From positions 40,483,478-40,547,477 of the forward strand of contig JAJKFL010000006.1 of NCBI GenBank assembly GCA_021186555.1: a stretch of DNA of 64,000 nt, written 5' to 3'. Position numbers and translations under genes: made by a program. Below the pieces are notes generated by a model, which made no database searches, was not told the origin of the DNA, and saw only the letters and a program-made list of their open reading frames with translations. Positions 11,801-26,800 of this stretch are shown here, piece after piece. The DNA comes from Reticulitermes speratus. Taxonomy: Eukaryota; Arthropoda; Insecta; Blattodea; Rhinotermitidae. Position 1 is the stretch's first letter, and every line of letters begins with the position of its first letter.

Positions 11801-14800
11801 AAGGAGCGCCAATAATAAAGAATGTGCACGTTGTATTTATAATGACAAGATGCAAGTATAAACTGAAAGTAAAGCAGACTACAAGAAATACAGGTACTAC
11901 AAGAGTAAATGCTTGAGAAAATCATTTGTAATATCAAGCTGCCTGTTTTAGGGGTGTCCATTGATTTGTGTAAATTTCTTGCCTCATTTTCAAAGCCATA
12001 CATTCATGAGACAGTAAAATCCTATTGATAAATAAGTGAACTCACCAATACGGTACACCTGCCAGGAACCCACCACACCATTGTGAAGAGTGTCCACAAC
12101 GTGGAACACATCACCTTTCCGGAAACTCATCTCACCCTTATTTGGCTGGTCATAGTTAAAATGAGCTCTGCAATTACATCAAACAAAACACACTGATAAG
12201 ACACCTAAGTGTGTGATTGCAGATGTCTTGCAGAACGTGTAATACAACTTCTTGAAAATTTAGAGCTACATATTAATTGCAGAAGGTACGAACCACTACA
12301 GTACTCTTATTTTTCTTTGTCTCAGATATACCGTATATTCTCGAATCTAATGCGCATCAGAATCTAATGCGCACCCAGTTTTTGGCGACTTCTTAAACGA
12401 AAAAAAGTTAGTTCGCGATTCTAATCCGCACCTTTCCTTCAACCACCCCTTGCCCACGGGGCGACTGATTGAATAATATTGGATGTTACCAATGCGTTAA
12501 AATCCGACGCTACGCCTGTGGCCGATGAGTCATACCGATAGAGGCGGGGCCTTTCTCAACAGACGTGTGCAATCTCGTCTGAAGCCAGCTGAGCTTTAGT
12601 TGTTGAAACGTGGGAGGTGCTTGTTCCAATTTGTCGTGTACCGTAGTTATGGAAGAGGGACACCTGAAATCTAAACGACTCTCATATACGGCGAAGTTCA
12701 AACGTGAAGTTATTCGGTGCGCAGAGGAGAATGGAAACCGCAAAGCCGCTGCAATTTTTGGAGTTAAAGAAAGCAACGTTCGACTATGGCGGAAACACAA
12801 GGCAGCGATCAGCGGGTGTGAGGCGTCACGAAGGAAATTCACTGGACCCAATTATTATATTATTATAATAATAATATAAATAATAGATTATTGTATTGTA
12901 TTGTTCTTACGGCACGTACAGCAGCTCAATCATTTTTCCAAAATCCAGCTCTAGACCGCGAATCTAATCCGCACGCGAATCTAATACGCATCTGATTTTT
13001 TAGCCCTCTAAAACTGTAAAAAGGGTGCGCATTAGATTCGAGAATATACGGTATATAGCTGGCCAAAAAAGGGAACAAGGCTGTTATCAAGATGAAATAC
13101 TAGCACATCAAAGTAAAAACTTTTAAAACATCTTGGACAAGCATTTCAGATATCACTACAGGACATCAGTCGGACATTATGTTGATCAACAATAAGATAA
13201 AAAAAACTTCAAGATTATGTTAGTCTAAAATAGATAAAAACTTCTTGCACTACAATTTAAAGTGGCTTCTGTTACATACAGCAGAACACTAATCAGAACT
13301 TCTGAGTTGTGGAATGGCTATATTAGTGACAATTCAGTACTGGAAGTAACTGTAATTTATTATGCATAAAGAAGAAAATTTGAATACAAATTTCCTACAG
13401 CTCCTGTAACATGATAACTACCACCAAGTTTGTTAATACCTTTTCTCCCAATCTACAATGATTTCTGTCATAAGCCAAATAATATGCCACTTTTATGCCA
13501 CTGTAAATTGTTTCAGACAGTGATGAGTGTTGCACTACCTACAGGGCAAAGTGAACACACTCCCTTAGAAGAGGAGGGATATGTCAGAAGAGGGGGTGTG
13601 GAGGAGGAGAAGGAGTTGCTTCAATCTAATTCACACTCTCACACCCCAGTTTACTAAACGCTCTTTAGCAAAATCCTCTCACCCATGCATTTGTATCCTT
13701 CTTTGTAAAGTTACAAACCAAAATACTTACAAATTTGTTTCCCCCAGAAGTGTGATGTTAGCTTTAATGAATCTCAATCCTGCTGATTTAACGAGCCCAA
13801 TAAAGACAGGTACAGCCAAGTCATAGCAGCTCCTTATCATATACATACTCTACATAATAACTGTGTATGAAAGGATCAACTCACTTGATGTGAAATGAGT
13901 CCCCTCGCTGACTCGCTACTATCTGCTCATACTCATCCTTCCGATACTGCACAATGAGATCAATTTGGTCCTGCAGACTGAGCAGGAACAACACAGCCTC
14001 CTCTCTCGTTACTCCTTTCATGTCCATGTCATTCACCTGGTTCAAATGCATATGTCATTGCACACTTACCATAAGAACAACACTTGCCAGCTTCCCAGCT
14101 CGAGAAACAGCGCCCTTATATGAAAATCTGTAACCACACCTCCGTCTGTGTTTCTTGTGGATGCCGAGGAAAAGCACTGCTCTACCAATGAACAAAGATG
14201 GTTAGTGGTAACAGTAGCACTCCAAATTTGCATTCAAGAGGTATCCAGGTGCAATCCAAACTGAATTCCCGCTAGCCTGAAGTTTCAGTGCCTTTCCTCT
14301 GTCCCTCCAACTCAGTGCCACAACAGCACCTTCAGACATACATGATCACTTACTATCACAATAATTAAACAACAAACCAATCAACAAACCAACTCTATGG
14401 AGAAGAGTCCTTCTTGTGAAACTTACTGTATTTACTTGAAGGCAAGATAAAGTTTTTTCCTTAATTTGGTGCTTAAATATGTAAGGATATCTTAAATTCA
14501 CGTAAGAAGCACAGAACCAGATCATGCAGAGCCAAACCAAGGCCTGCATCGCCAAATCATCATGTGCAGACAAAAGAGAACACAGCATGTCTAAAGTTAA
14601 CTGACACAATCTTCTTTTTTTTGGACTCTGTCCATCGCCCGACTTTTTAAAGAAACACAATGTTTTGGAAGCCGGCTCTGTTTCCATGTTCAGGCAAAGA
14701 AGAACCTAACCTGGTTGACCCCTTAGATCAAGCTATTCTCAGTCGCTGGGCACCACAGAAACAGTAAACTTGTTAAGATACACACCTGAGAAAAGATCTA

Positions 14801-17800
14801 GTCCAAGGGCACTAACAGGAATATGGCTATTGAAAAATTAAAAATTAACTACAAGACTCAAAAATAAAACATGGACTAATCCACAAATTAAAAACCATAA
14901 AAAGAGCCATGAACTCAACACTGATCAGACCACAGTCACAACACAAAAGTCCAGACAACACATATTTAAAATTCTTAACACCATTAACACCATCTGCAGA
15001 GAAATTTGTGGATCATCATGGGTTCAAGTAAGTCTATAAACCAAGAAATATAAATGTATTGTTTAGTCAGTGTGAATCATAACAGTATGGCAGCACATCA
15101 CACCAGAAGTGATTGTGAAGGGTTTTAAGAAGTGCAATGGATGAGACTGATGACAATATGTTGTGGAATGGCAGTGAAGAGGAAGGGAATGTTAGGAGTG
15201 AGTGTGAGGAAGATGAAGGCACTGACTGTGAAGATGTAGACAGTGACACTGATTGGTAAAGGCAGATAGAATCTGACAGACTTTGTGTATTAAGTGTATG
15301 AAATTAATAGTAAAATATTTTTTCTTAGCAGACGTTTTATGTGTGGGGGGGTCATCTTAGATTTGGATAAATACATTTTCCCTTGGCAGACACATTTTAT
15401 TTGAGGGGTCGTCTTAAGATTAGAGCTGTGTTGCATGTCAGTAAATACGGTAGAAGTTCCTCAATTACCCAAAATATTCCCCACCTCTTACATAACTTGA
15501 AGATTCATTACCATGTTGACAAGACCTGACCTCCTTCCACATCCTTCTGTATTCATCACAATATGTAATAAAGTCTCATTCAATACTCAACAAACCCTGC
15601 ATATCTGCATCATAAATAAACTGCCTGACAGTAAATTCTAACCCACTGGTTTGAAGTTATTAACACTCTGAAGACTTAAGTTCAGGTAAATAATATACAC
15701 ACATCCAGTTCCTAACTTACAGAAAACACACTGTGCCTCCATCACAAAAACAATCTGTTTATACAACTAAACTGTTTGTGAAAATCATATAAAACACACA
15801 AATACACTGTGTGGGAAAATGCAGAGTTGTTTTAATATTAAGGCATGTAGTATGTTGTAACCACGCTGCATTAAAGTGGTAAGTGAAAAGGATTAAGGAC
15901 TTATAAACAAAATTTCAATTTAGGAAACTAGGTTAAAGGAGGGAATTATGTTTCTATGCAATGAAGAAAGACAATATAGCACTTGTCACAGTGACAGTTT
16001 GTCCACCACCAATATCACATGGTCTGAGCTCAGAGTTCCATAGTGAGAAGCCAGCAACTAACTGCACATTCTGTGTCACCGCCTGACAGCAAATTATGCG
16101 CTAAACCAAAGGAAGGTAAGTGATGAAGTACTGCCAAATGTAAGATCTCAGGTTCTCCCTGCAGTATCAAGATTACAGTTGTTATGGAATAGGACGTTGT
16201 ATACTTTTGCAATGGTACCAACTTTCCAAAGGAAACTGCTGCCCTTATCTTTAAGGTAAAAATGAAGTACAAACCACGAGATGACAGAGCAAATTCCTCT
16301 GAAATTCAGGTACCAATCTGTACCAGCGATGTACTGTAAGACATTAAAAAGAATGAAAAGAGCTGACAATAATTTGAAAATGAAATATTGTGGGAAGAAG
16401 TGACAGATTGCAAACTTTCTATATCAATCTGTATAAAATTCAAAGAAAGCTAGAAAAAGATGAAATACTAAGACAGACAGCATCAACACAGTATAAAAAA
16501 AGTAAAGTTTTCCTTGTCCATGCCATGAAGGTATTGTGGAGTAGAGGTATATCTCCACTCATTCTTAACCTTCGCACTAGATGGTGGTGAGTGGTAAACT
16601 TCATGCCCCAGCTGCTTAATAGGAAACTGAGTGGGCCCCAGAACCAGTCTGGACATTTTGGAGAATATAAAAATCTCTTGCCCCTACTGGGATTTTTTTT
16701 TCTTTTTTTCTTTGATCAATTTTGTACTTTTTAAATCCTTCTGTCCTTCTTCTTGTCACTTTATGTTCCATACTACTGTCCTTATACAACAAACACAACA
16801 CAAACATAAATCCCCAGGCGGGATTCAAACCCACAATCCCAGCAAGCGAACGGCCGTAGACCCATGCCTTAGACCACGCGGCCACTGGGATCGGCAGCTG
16901 CTTAATAGGAAACCGGGTGGGCACCAGAGCTAGTCTGGACATTTTGGAGAATAGAATAATCTCTTGCCCCTAATGGGATTTGAACCCTGGACCATTCAGT
17001 CCATAGCCTAGTCACTATACTGTCCATGCCACTCTGGTTCCAACATAGTGTACCTTCAGTATCTTGTCTCCTGGTTGCAAGCCTTGCAGAGATGCTGGAC
17101 TTCCAGGCTGGACTGCAGTAACAAATATGCCCACCTCATTACCACCTGTCAGTCTAATGCCTACAGAGCCTTCTTTCTGGAACGTGATGAAACGAGGATC
17201 TGGCCTGCAACAAATTAAAATTACAGTAATTTTAAAAGCTCAGATCAATTATGAAAACACACAGTGGATCTGATACATCAAAGGGAGGGAATCAGAAGTA
17301 ATCACTAGTTCTCTCCAGCTGTCACTGTGATTTTTTTATATATTTTTTGTCCCAGGTCATTGTGCTGACGCAATGCTCTACTATTATGAACCGCCTCTGA
17401 TCCTGGCAAGTGTTGCAGTGCCCACAAGCCATAGCTGGTACACCCCTTAGACACAGTATGCAGCCAGAGGACACACAACACTAATGTGAAAACACACCCA
17501 AGCTTTACGGAACGGATACTGGTCACTGCCACAGGGTGAGGTACAGGACCTGCGGCAGACATGAGTGACTGCCATGGCATACAACAGTAAAGTGTCTGCA
17601 GCAGACATCAGAGACTACATCAATAGAATTAGTTTGTACACAGAATAATGCACCATTACTATCTGCAATACATGGCCCTGGACAGACACCAAATTTCCCC
17701 ACCTCTTCTAAGCTTCACAGATCCTTTATTATATTTCCAGGGCATATTTGCCAAGAAATTCCTTACAGGAGGACTCAAAGTCCCCTGACAACAGTATTAC

Positions 17801-20800
17801 TTTAATTCTTGTAAATAAATAGTTGAAGTTCTGATGCACTGGCACATCTTAGTGCTAGTCCCATTTGACATAGCTTTTAGCCTATTTTCCTTTTTTTACA
17901 CAGACAGAAGGGCCTTTAATAGCATTAATATGTGTGTGTCCAACCACATGCATCTAGTCACTTCCTAAGCAACTGACATACAGTTTCTGTCACTAGATCA
18001 TCGTGGCCAGGATCTAACATGTAACTTTAACTTTAGGCATAATGCATTTGATGGTTTTTAAAAATTGTGCATTATTATCAAAACGCACGGTGGATATAAT
18101 GTGAAATTCATTAACTTTAGGCATTCAGGTACGCTGTATGTTTAAGCTGTTCCAATGTTCTGTCACACAATGCAGTACTATTTTCAGGGTAAATGAGGCA
18201 AAGAATATGGCGAGCTTTTCAAATCTGCCAGTGGGAGTAGGAGTGTGGATGTGAACAGTGGTGCTTGTCTACAAGAAGAGATCTTGCAGTCAAGGAAGAG
18301 ATTTGGAGGAAAAACTCAGTTTGCTTCCGCCATGCCCGTCCATTCATCTCTCTCTCCACACATAACAGCTTCAGAAACAATAAACTGGCTTTCATAAAAT
18401 GTGATACCAGAAATATAAACTGAAACTTGTCAAGACAATAAAATTTTGGTTACAAACAGATAACAATAATGAATACTCTACATGAATGTCTACATGAGAT
18501 CCTGCATGTATTTCAAAGGCAAAGATGTTTCAAACAAAAGTTGTACAGAAAAATATAAAACATACATTAAGCAAAAGTGAAAAAATGCACAAGACTTACA
18601 ATGCTATGAGTACATTTCCATACTTGTTTCACTTCATTGTCAACACTCAAAAAACTTGTGCCTCCTCAAGCGTGCTGTGTAGCAGGGTAAGCCAGAGGAC
18701 ACATTGCAATTTTCAGGTCACATGAAGCTCTGAACAGTCTACATTATTCAAAATAATAATTCTCAGTGCAGTCTATAGCACACACATAGGCCTGACAAAT
18801 GATAATACCGAAAATATTTCCTGAGGTCATTTAAGTAACTGTAATTAGATTACAGAATACAGTGCACACGTGCACTGTGGCTCTTTGGGTCATGGCATTT
18901 TCCCCTTATAAAAAAAACATAACACATGATCACAGAATTCATCATATGGTCCATAAATTTTCCCTTACAGAAATGAAGGGTTAAGTATTAAAGATTTTGT
19001 ACATACAAAATGCAAAAACAACAAATTCAGCCATATGTTAACTCTTTTAACCATTTGGCGCTGGAATTAAATGCTTGTAGTAACAAGCAGAGAACCAGAA
19101 TTTAAACACTCCCTGCATAAGGGGGCTGCATAAGAGCAGACATATTTATAAGATGTTCAGCATTTTGAGTATCTCACTGCGCGCACGCGCGCACACACAC
19201 ACACACACACACAACGTTCGGTGCCAAAGGATTAAGAAATGGTTGTTTGTTAGGAAAGTCAAATCACATATATCCAGCATCAAAGACAGCAGGAGATGTC
19301 GCCACCTAGCACTACTGTACGCACGTGTGTTGGTCACATAGCAGGGCGCGATGGCTGGTAGCACAGCTGCTATTCACGTCTTATTAAAATGCTGTGTATT
19401 CTCCCTACTCAAAACATTTACCTAGTACTATTTTCTAGGTAAAAACAGTGTACTTTTATTACAAATGTGGACCAAACAACTTCCATAGGAACATATCTCC
19501 CATTATGACATAGCATTCAGTGTCATTAAGCTTCAACTGTGGCATTTCATAATAAGGCAAATTTTCTTCAAGAACATATCCCTTCCATGCTGTGGTGGCA
19601 TACTGCATTTTCTTGACTCTGGCTGATAGAATTTTCTACTTAAAATAAACAGACAAAGTTGCACTGGTGATGAAGAGTTACATCTGCAATGAGACACAGA
19701 TTGTTTTAGAGTGTCTATGACAAAATGCAAAGCATCCATAGTGTGAAAGTCGGGAGGTCCTTCCTTAGGATGGATGGAGGCAGACAGATATTGATGTAAG
19801 ACATATGAGCTACTCACATTGGCTGCTTGGAGCGCTGGAGCAACGGGTCATCTTCGTGGAATTGCCTTCTGCTGCCTCCACTGCTGTAATAATCTGAAAC
19901 ATAATGAAGGTCTATGTTATGCCACAACATTAAATTTAGCACAGAGTTCACTATTTTCAGTGTGTGTCATATTATAAATGGCACATTCTTTATATAATTA
20001 TAATATGATATATTTATACCACTAATTTCAAAACATTGCGAACTTTTCAGACTTTTGAAATTTTAAGACATACAGTACAAAGGCTCCTGTGTGGAGACAA
20101 ATGAAGATATAACCTGCCATGTAAGCACAAATGTGTCTTCATACTCACCTTCTGGCCTAGGGGGAGGTGGCCTGGGTGGACTTCCCAGAGGATCTGGTGG
20201 TCCCAAGGAAGGAGCTCCATCCTCCAGCCCACTACGTGAGCGTGAGTGTGCGTGACTGTGGTGGTGGGGAAGGCCAACAGGCGTGGCTGGTCGGTCCAGC
20301 TGACTAAGTGACACATCAAGCAGTGGGCCTCGTGACCGACCCCGTGGGACTAGGTTACTCTTATCCTCCACCAGATTGTGCTGGTGTGTTTGATGACCAC
20401 TTCGTGTTGGCGGTTGAACATACAGATTCTGTGACGAGTAGTTTGGTCCACTCAGACCATCTAAGTAGTTTCCATGTGAGTCTGCACAAACATACAACTG
20501 TGACAGTATCATACCTTACAATGATAGTAGTGCCTCACATAGCAAACTTATAATTACAACTGGTATATCGATATGCATTTTAGTTCTTAATTTTGAGGGT
20601 TTTATTACCCACAAAAAATTTATATATATAATCTATAGTTTGAGGTCTCAAACTATAGATTGCAGTTGTAAATATTACCTTTTCATACTTCTTTTATGTA
20701 TGGCCTGAGGCTGCCTACCTTTAGTAGCTGCCTTTAGACATCTAAGACTATGTGTTGTGTTGACAGAATATTTGTTGGTTTTATTGTGATCCATCGTTTA

Positions 20801-23800
20801 GTTAACAAGACAAGAAAGATAAAACCTGAAGCATTCATGGTGAATGAGTGCCATAAATGATTGGGTAGACAGTACAACAACACTGGGTTCAGTCCAGCAT
20901 TTTCTTCATCGGGGTTGACCCTAATTATGGAAACAAAGGAGGACTCCAAATTAATGAATTTTAACCCAATGCTTATGCATCAGATCACCTGAAAATTTTT
21001 GAATGAAAAATTCAAAAGACTGTATGTGATAATGTGATACATAAAATTGCCAATGGCATCTTTGATGTTGACGAAGTTTACATAGAAATGGAAATAACAA
21101 GACGTAAAGTTGTCGAAGTCCATTTACAGCCTCGTATAAATTAGGCATTATTATGAATAAATATGGCTGAAAAGTGGAAATGCCCACTGAAGTCAAAATT
21201 GCCTATGCTGATTTTCAATTAAGTCTGTGGATTTACAGTAAATGCATGGATGAGTCCATTATGGCCTTACATAAACAATGTTTTATTACAGTTGACTATA
21301 AGTAAATATCAGAACTGTCCAACAATTTTCGGTGAAAGCCTCCTCCATAAAATTTCAGCAAAATCTTTGATATGATTTACAGACTATGTGGAAAAGTTTA
21401 TTCATAACCAAATCTCATGCAGGCTTTGCTATAAGACAAATGTCTCAAAATCAGGACAACTTCTGGTGAAAGTCTCCAATGATGATTAAAAAAAAAAATA
21501 CATTTAATGATTTATGTGCCAATACAGACCACAAATGGACACACTTTACTTGTACATAGAACAGTCTGTTTTATAGTTTCTCTTTGGTGCTGGTCTTCCC
21601 TAGTGTCGAAGCCACAGACAACCTGCTACTAACCTTTGGGCACAGCCGTTGACTCCATGCTGGTGCCACGCTTGTGCTCTCTTCTGACCACGAGATTTAA
21701 CTTCTCCTTACTTGACTCGATGAGCTTACGGGCCTCCTTGAGACTGAGTCCCTCTGTTGTGTGGTTGTTGATCTTGAGCAAAATGTCACCCTCCTGCAAC
21801 GTTCCTCCACCGTCCTTGCCCCCACTCCCATCCAGTGTGGTTCTATTTGCCACCTCCCGAACATAGATCTTGCACCCCAGCACCAGACCAAAGTCTGCAG
21901 ATCACAGGTTCATAATAATATTTGTCATTTACCCTGGGCTCACTACAAGTATAAGAAAAGTTACAAAACCTTAGGCAAGTGAGTGTAGCAGTACCTCGCA
22001 TGTCTACTGTGGTTGCTGTCACACCACCCATGCTTCTACACATGCTGACCTAACAATAAACGAAGCTGACCAAATTGCAACTTCATACTGGACATCCTCA
22101 TGATGGCATTAATAAGATTACACTCCCCTGGCATGTAACGTCATATAGGTTGGTAGGTAAGTACCGGTGTTTCAGAGGAAAGTGCTGCCTCCGTCAAAGT
22201 TGCAGGTTTCTCAGAAATGGTGGTATCTACTACGAGGGTTATCCAGAAAGTAAAGATACAAACGCAATAATTTTTTTTTTAAAATAGTTATTAACAAAAT
22301 TGAGTAAAAAAAACTCTTAACACATACCTTTAGCTATTTTTCAACATAATCACCACATTTGTCATGGCATTTGTTTAGCCTGGGTACGAGGTTTTGTATT
22401 CCGATGTCACAGAGCTCCGCCGCCTGTGCACGCAACCATGCAGTGACTTCGTTTTTCACCTCTTCGTCTTCGTGAAACTTCTGGCCGGCCAGATGTTTCT
22501 TTAAGTGCAAAAACAAATGGAAATCGCTGGGAGCGAGGTCTGGGCTGTGAGCGGGATGGTCTAAAACTTCCCAGTTGAAACTCTGCAACAACTGCTGCGT
22601 TGCTCTAGCGGTGTGCGGCCTTGCGTTGTCGTGCAGTAAGGTGACGTCGCGTGTCAGCATCCCTCGTCTTGCACGAAAGGGGGTTCTTCTGGTTGATTTT
22701 ATGCCTTACGGGACCACCACAAACTCTGCGGCATATTGTGAAACACTGAAAAGGCTTAGACGTGCAATTCAGAACAGAAGACAAGGGATGCTGACACGCG
22801 ACGTCACCTTACTGCACGACAACGCAAGGCCGCACACCGCTAGAGCAACGCAGCAGTTGTTGCAGAGTTTCAACTGGGAAGTTTTAGACCATCCCGCTCA
22901 CAGCCCGGACCTCGCTCCCTGCGATTTCCATTTGTTTTTGCACTTAAAGAAACATCTGGCCGGCCAGAAGTTTCACGAAGACGAAGAGGTGAAAAACGAA
23001 GTCACTGCATGGTTGCGTGCACAGGCGGCGGAGCTCTGTGACATCGGAATATAAAACCTCGTACCCAGGCTAAACAAATGCCTTTACAAAGGTGGTGATT
23101 ATGTTGAAAAATAGCTAAAGGTATGTGTTAAGAGTTTTTTTCACTCAATTTTGTTAATAACTATTTTTAAAAAATTTTATTGCGTTTGTATCTTTACTTT
23201 CTGGATAACCCTCGTACCAAACTACATGTCATCATGTTCAGACGACTGTAATCTCAAACTGTGATGGTTATTCAAAATTACATGAATTAAACCAATCACT
23301 GTGAATAACACGTAATCAGCAATAATATTAATATACTGTTATAATGAGTTACAACTTCATGTCTGGACTTCCTCTATCAATACTCCACTCAGCTGTGTGT
23401 TACACACTGTAACCACTTCAGATGTACACTTTTACATACCAATAATGCATTTTGAAATATTTGCATTGACAATCTGCATTTTCTGCTGTAATGAGTTGCA
23501 TTTAGTCACCAGGCCAATTAGGTGAACACCCAGAATTTTTCATTGAGGGGGGCCTGAGGCTGTATATGATTTCTGTTTTATTTTAATTTCATAAGTACAA
23601 TAGTAACATAACGCTGATTGCAATTGCATTTATATAAGGACATGTTCCATGACTCATTCACCTAATTTAAAAAACAATGTCTAATCTTCCTGTTTTTTTT
23701 TAATTTCATCTAAGTTTCTTAATTTTATTTTTCAAAATTCTGATCTACTAGTCATCAGCCGATTTCAGTGGCTGCATCAGCTCATTTCAGAGTCTCATTT

Positions 23801-26800
23801 CGGCTGAAGGGTAAATCACATAAAACATTTAATATCATCGTGCCTACAAAATCTGTGTTTTTTACACTTTAATTTGGGGTGGGAGGGGGGCTGCAGCCCG
23901 CCAGACACCCCCGGTCACGCCTCTGATGCCAATGGGCCACATATATAAACACCAGTAACAGCCTCGTGACAAATAAAGGATGTTAACTGGCAGACTATAT
24001 GCCACTAAAACCAACCACGCCGAAACTTCGGTTTTTCATCCACACCAAATAATGTGACATGGTGTCCACATGCCTCTTTCTGCATCTCATTAGCCACCCA
24101 AGGATTCACTGTTCATCACGACACCATTTTGTTTGCTTTTTAATGGCTAACATTTCAGCAGTTTTTCTCTTATTCTGTAAATAACTACTGTGCATTTATT
24201 TACTTCACACTATAAACACAATATATGTTTCCCTGGACAACTTCTGAAACCACTGCGCAAACTTCATCAACCCTTCTAAGTCATGTTTCTCAGACTTTAA
24301 CAATGTGATCTGGTACATACACATGAAAATCTAGCTAGTATGCTTACTCACTCAATGTGTCAGAAACACACCACAACAGGGAAATAATAAAATAAAAAGT
24401 AAAAAAGAGAAAAAGAAAAATTGCTAAAGAATAAATAAAGAAAGAAAACCCAAAAAAAAGGAAAGAGGAAGAGGGAAAAACAAAAAAAACTGTGGAACAG
24501 TAACAAAATGGTCATGTAACATGTATACAGTTTTAATGAAAAGAATAGTGTGTTTCTCCTCCAGTACCTCATGGACATTTTGGAGAGGGGTTCACATGGA
24601 CAGACAGTGGTCTGTGGGCCACAGATTGCCATATGTATGGTCTCCTTCAGCATTAAGAAATTCTGCACTTTGACCAAAAAATGTGCTTATGGGTTTGTAT
24701 AAATCCCAGAACTTAACCAATTGGTTTGTAAAATGGAGATACCATTTCTTTTCTGTTGGGAGGTAGGAACTGAATTCTTAAGTATTATTTCGAAGAGCTT
24801 TGAGCTTCAAAAGGTTACAACTGGCACAAGTGTCATTGCTGCACGCCTTCCAAAACGTAAAGATTTCAACTATCCACTACCAGTACCAATGTTTTAGCCA
24901 CACAAACTGCTGGTATGGAGGCCACACTAGCAACACTTAATGGATATGTTACTGTAAATTACAGAAGGGGTGTAGAAAACATAATAAATGTACACTAAGA
25001 AAAAGAAAGAATAAAATTAAAGGAAAAGATGAACAAGTGTGGAAGGAGAAAATGGAGCAAGGAGATGGCACACAATGAATAAACTGAAAACAGTAACTTA
25101 TGCTGTGGGTGAACGATAAATGGACTTTCATATGGTCCAGGCATTGCTCCTGCACACAGCAATGTCACTGGCAGTCTTGGATAAGCTGGTTTGGGGGAGG
25201 GGGTTTGAATTTACAACATTCATCCTCCCAGCTGCCAGACACACTGCCACTTACACATTTATACAGGAGCGGGAGATGCTTACCTCGAGAGGCACATCAT
25301 GCAAACAGCCCCTAAATTACAACGGTCAATAAGTAAAGACAAGTGGAAGCCTGTTATTAACACAGCCCTGGGGTGACATAACACAGGCTACCAGCATTAC
25401 AATGGAAGCAGATATAGCTCAGTCTATATACTGACTACATTACAGGCTGGACAGCCATCTACACCAACTCTATGGCCCAAACTGACTCCTATTCAGTGGG
25501 TATCAGGGTCTCTTGGCCATGCAGTAAAGCAGCTAGGGCATGATGCTGATCACTCGCTTCCACTTAGTGCCAAGGATAAGAATATATGGAGTTCAACCTC
25601 CACTCCCCATACATCTTATTTGGAAATTTTAAAATGGAAAATTTAAAAGTGTTACAAAGTCGACCTCGGTGGACTAGTGGTTAGCGTGCTCGCCACTGGA
25701 CCCAAGGTTCGAGGGTTCGATCCCGACCGAGGTCGATGGATTTTTAAGGGTGATAAAAATCCGGAGCACCACTTCCTTCGGAGGGGAAGTAAAGCCGTCG
25801 GTCCCATATCGTAGATTTACGGCATGTAAAAGAACCTTACGGGCATGAATAAAAATAAGCCAAATTGCCTCCATTTCTCACCCTCCTGACTGCCTGCCAG
25901 ATGGCTCTGGCCGACACATCAGGATCGATAGAACACTAGCGCGGCCAGTTTACCAGGCACCAATGCGCACGACTTAGTAACCTCGAAAAGAGGAGGCAAG
26001 AGGAGGCCCGGGCCCATATAGGGCTGTTGAGCCATGGTTATTATATATTACCAGTGTTACAAAAATACATCAAACAAGAATGTATAAATGCATGTACACG
26101 TATGTGTGATGTTATGTAAGTAAGATACGCAACTTTATTCACACAATTTAACTGCCTTTCCCAGTATTATAGGCCTAGAATAAGGACAAAAAATGTATTA
26201 AATTTTCGGTTACTGGTTGATTATTAAGCTATGCTTTTTCAGCTACGGAGGCTGACCAGTGTTAATGAAAGGAACATGGTCATGAGTGGTGAGAAGGTTA
26301 TGACTGTCAAAATGGAAATTCTGGCACATTTCACGATACTTTACTGGCAGGAGGTGAAAGAAGATGTTCAGTTACAAGTAAATCTGCAGGATGTGATCAC
26401 GATTTCTTTTCCTTTCAAATCAAGACATGCAGAAAGGCAAAAGAAGGTACTGCCAACTCAAAGGCAAAATTTTAAATATACAGTGTAACAATACATGTTG
26501 GGTAATGTTTTTATGTTTAATTAATACATCAATATGCCACGAAGATTAATGGGGGAATGGAAGTATACATTTATTCTTAACCTTACACTAGATTAGGGTG
26601 GCAAGAATTAGAAAATTTAAAAAATCTGGACCAAAAACATGCTTAGCATTTTTTTTTATAAACCTGATATTTAAAACTGAAAAACTTCACAGTGAAACTG
26701 AAATAGCCCGTTTACTTTAAATTTCTAAATTACTAATAAAAGTTATTCAAGTAGTGTACCAGTATTGATGATGTGAACAGCAGGGTTGTGATGGATCCTG

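Larger units (their letters stand above)
22233..23214. mobile_element. Head-to-head inverted mariner composite
   Basis: Outer ends are the same 3' terminus: CGAGGGTTATCCAGAAAGTA on the left and its complement on the right, flanked by TA. The arms 22233-22676 (minus) and 22779-23214 (plus) are near-identical. Each holds the mariner transposase C-terminal half with [11 protein letters not shown] (second catalytic Asp) and HSPDLAP[S/C]DFHLF (third Asp). The right copy extends 5' into [15 protein letters not shown]. The RT-independent inverted structure suggests aberrant transposition or repair. Confidence 0.88.

Noticed and set aside
12510-12851. 113-aa minus-strand frame
   Set aside because: Antisense shadow of the pogo helix-turn-helix frame at 12649-12860.
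15067-15249. Serine-rich minus-strand frame
   Set aside because: Antisense of the acidic tail of the pogo-type remnant, which reads better on the plus strand.
23520-23940. Possible MITE with GGGGGGCCTGAGGC and CAGCCCGCCAGACACCC blocks
   Set aside because: No convincing inverted ends or target duplication could be drawn.
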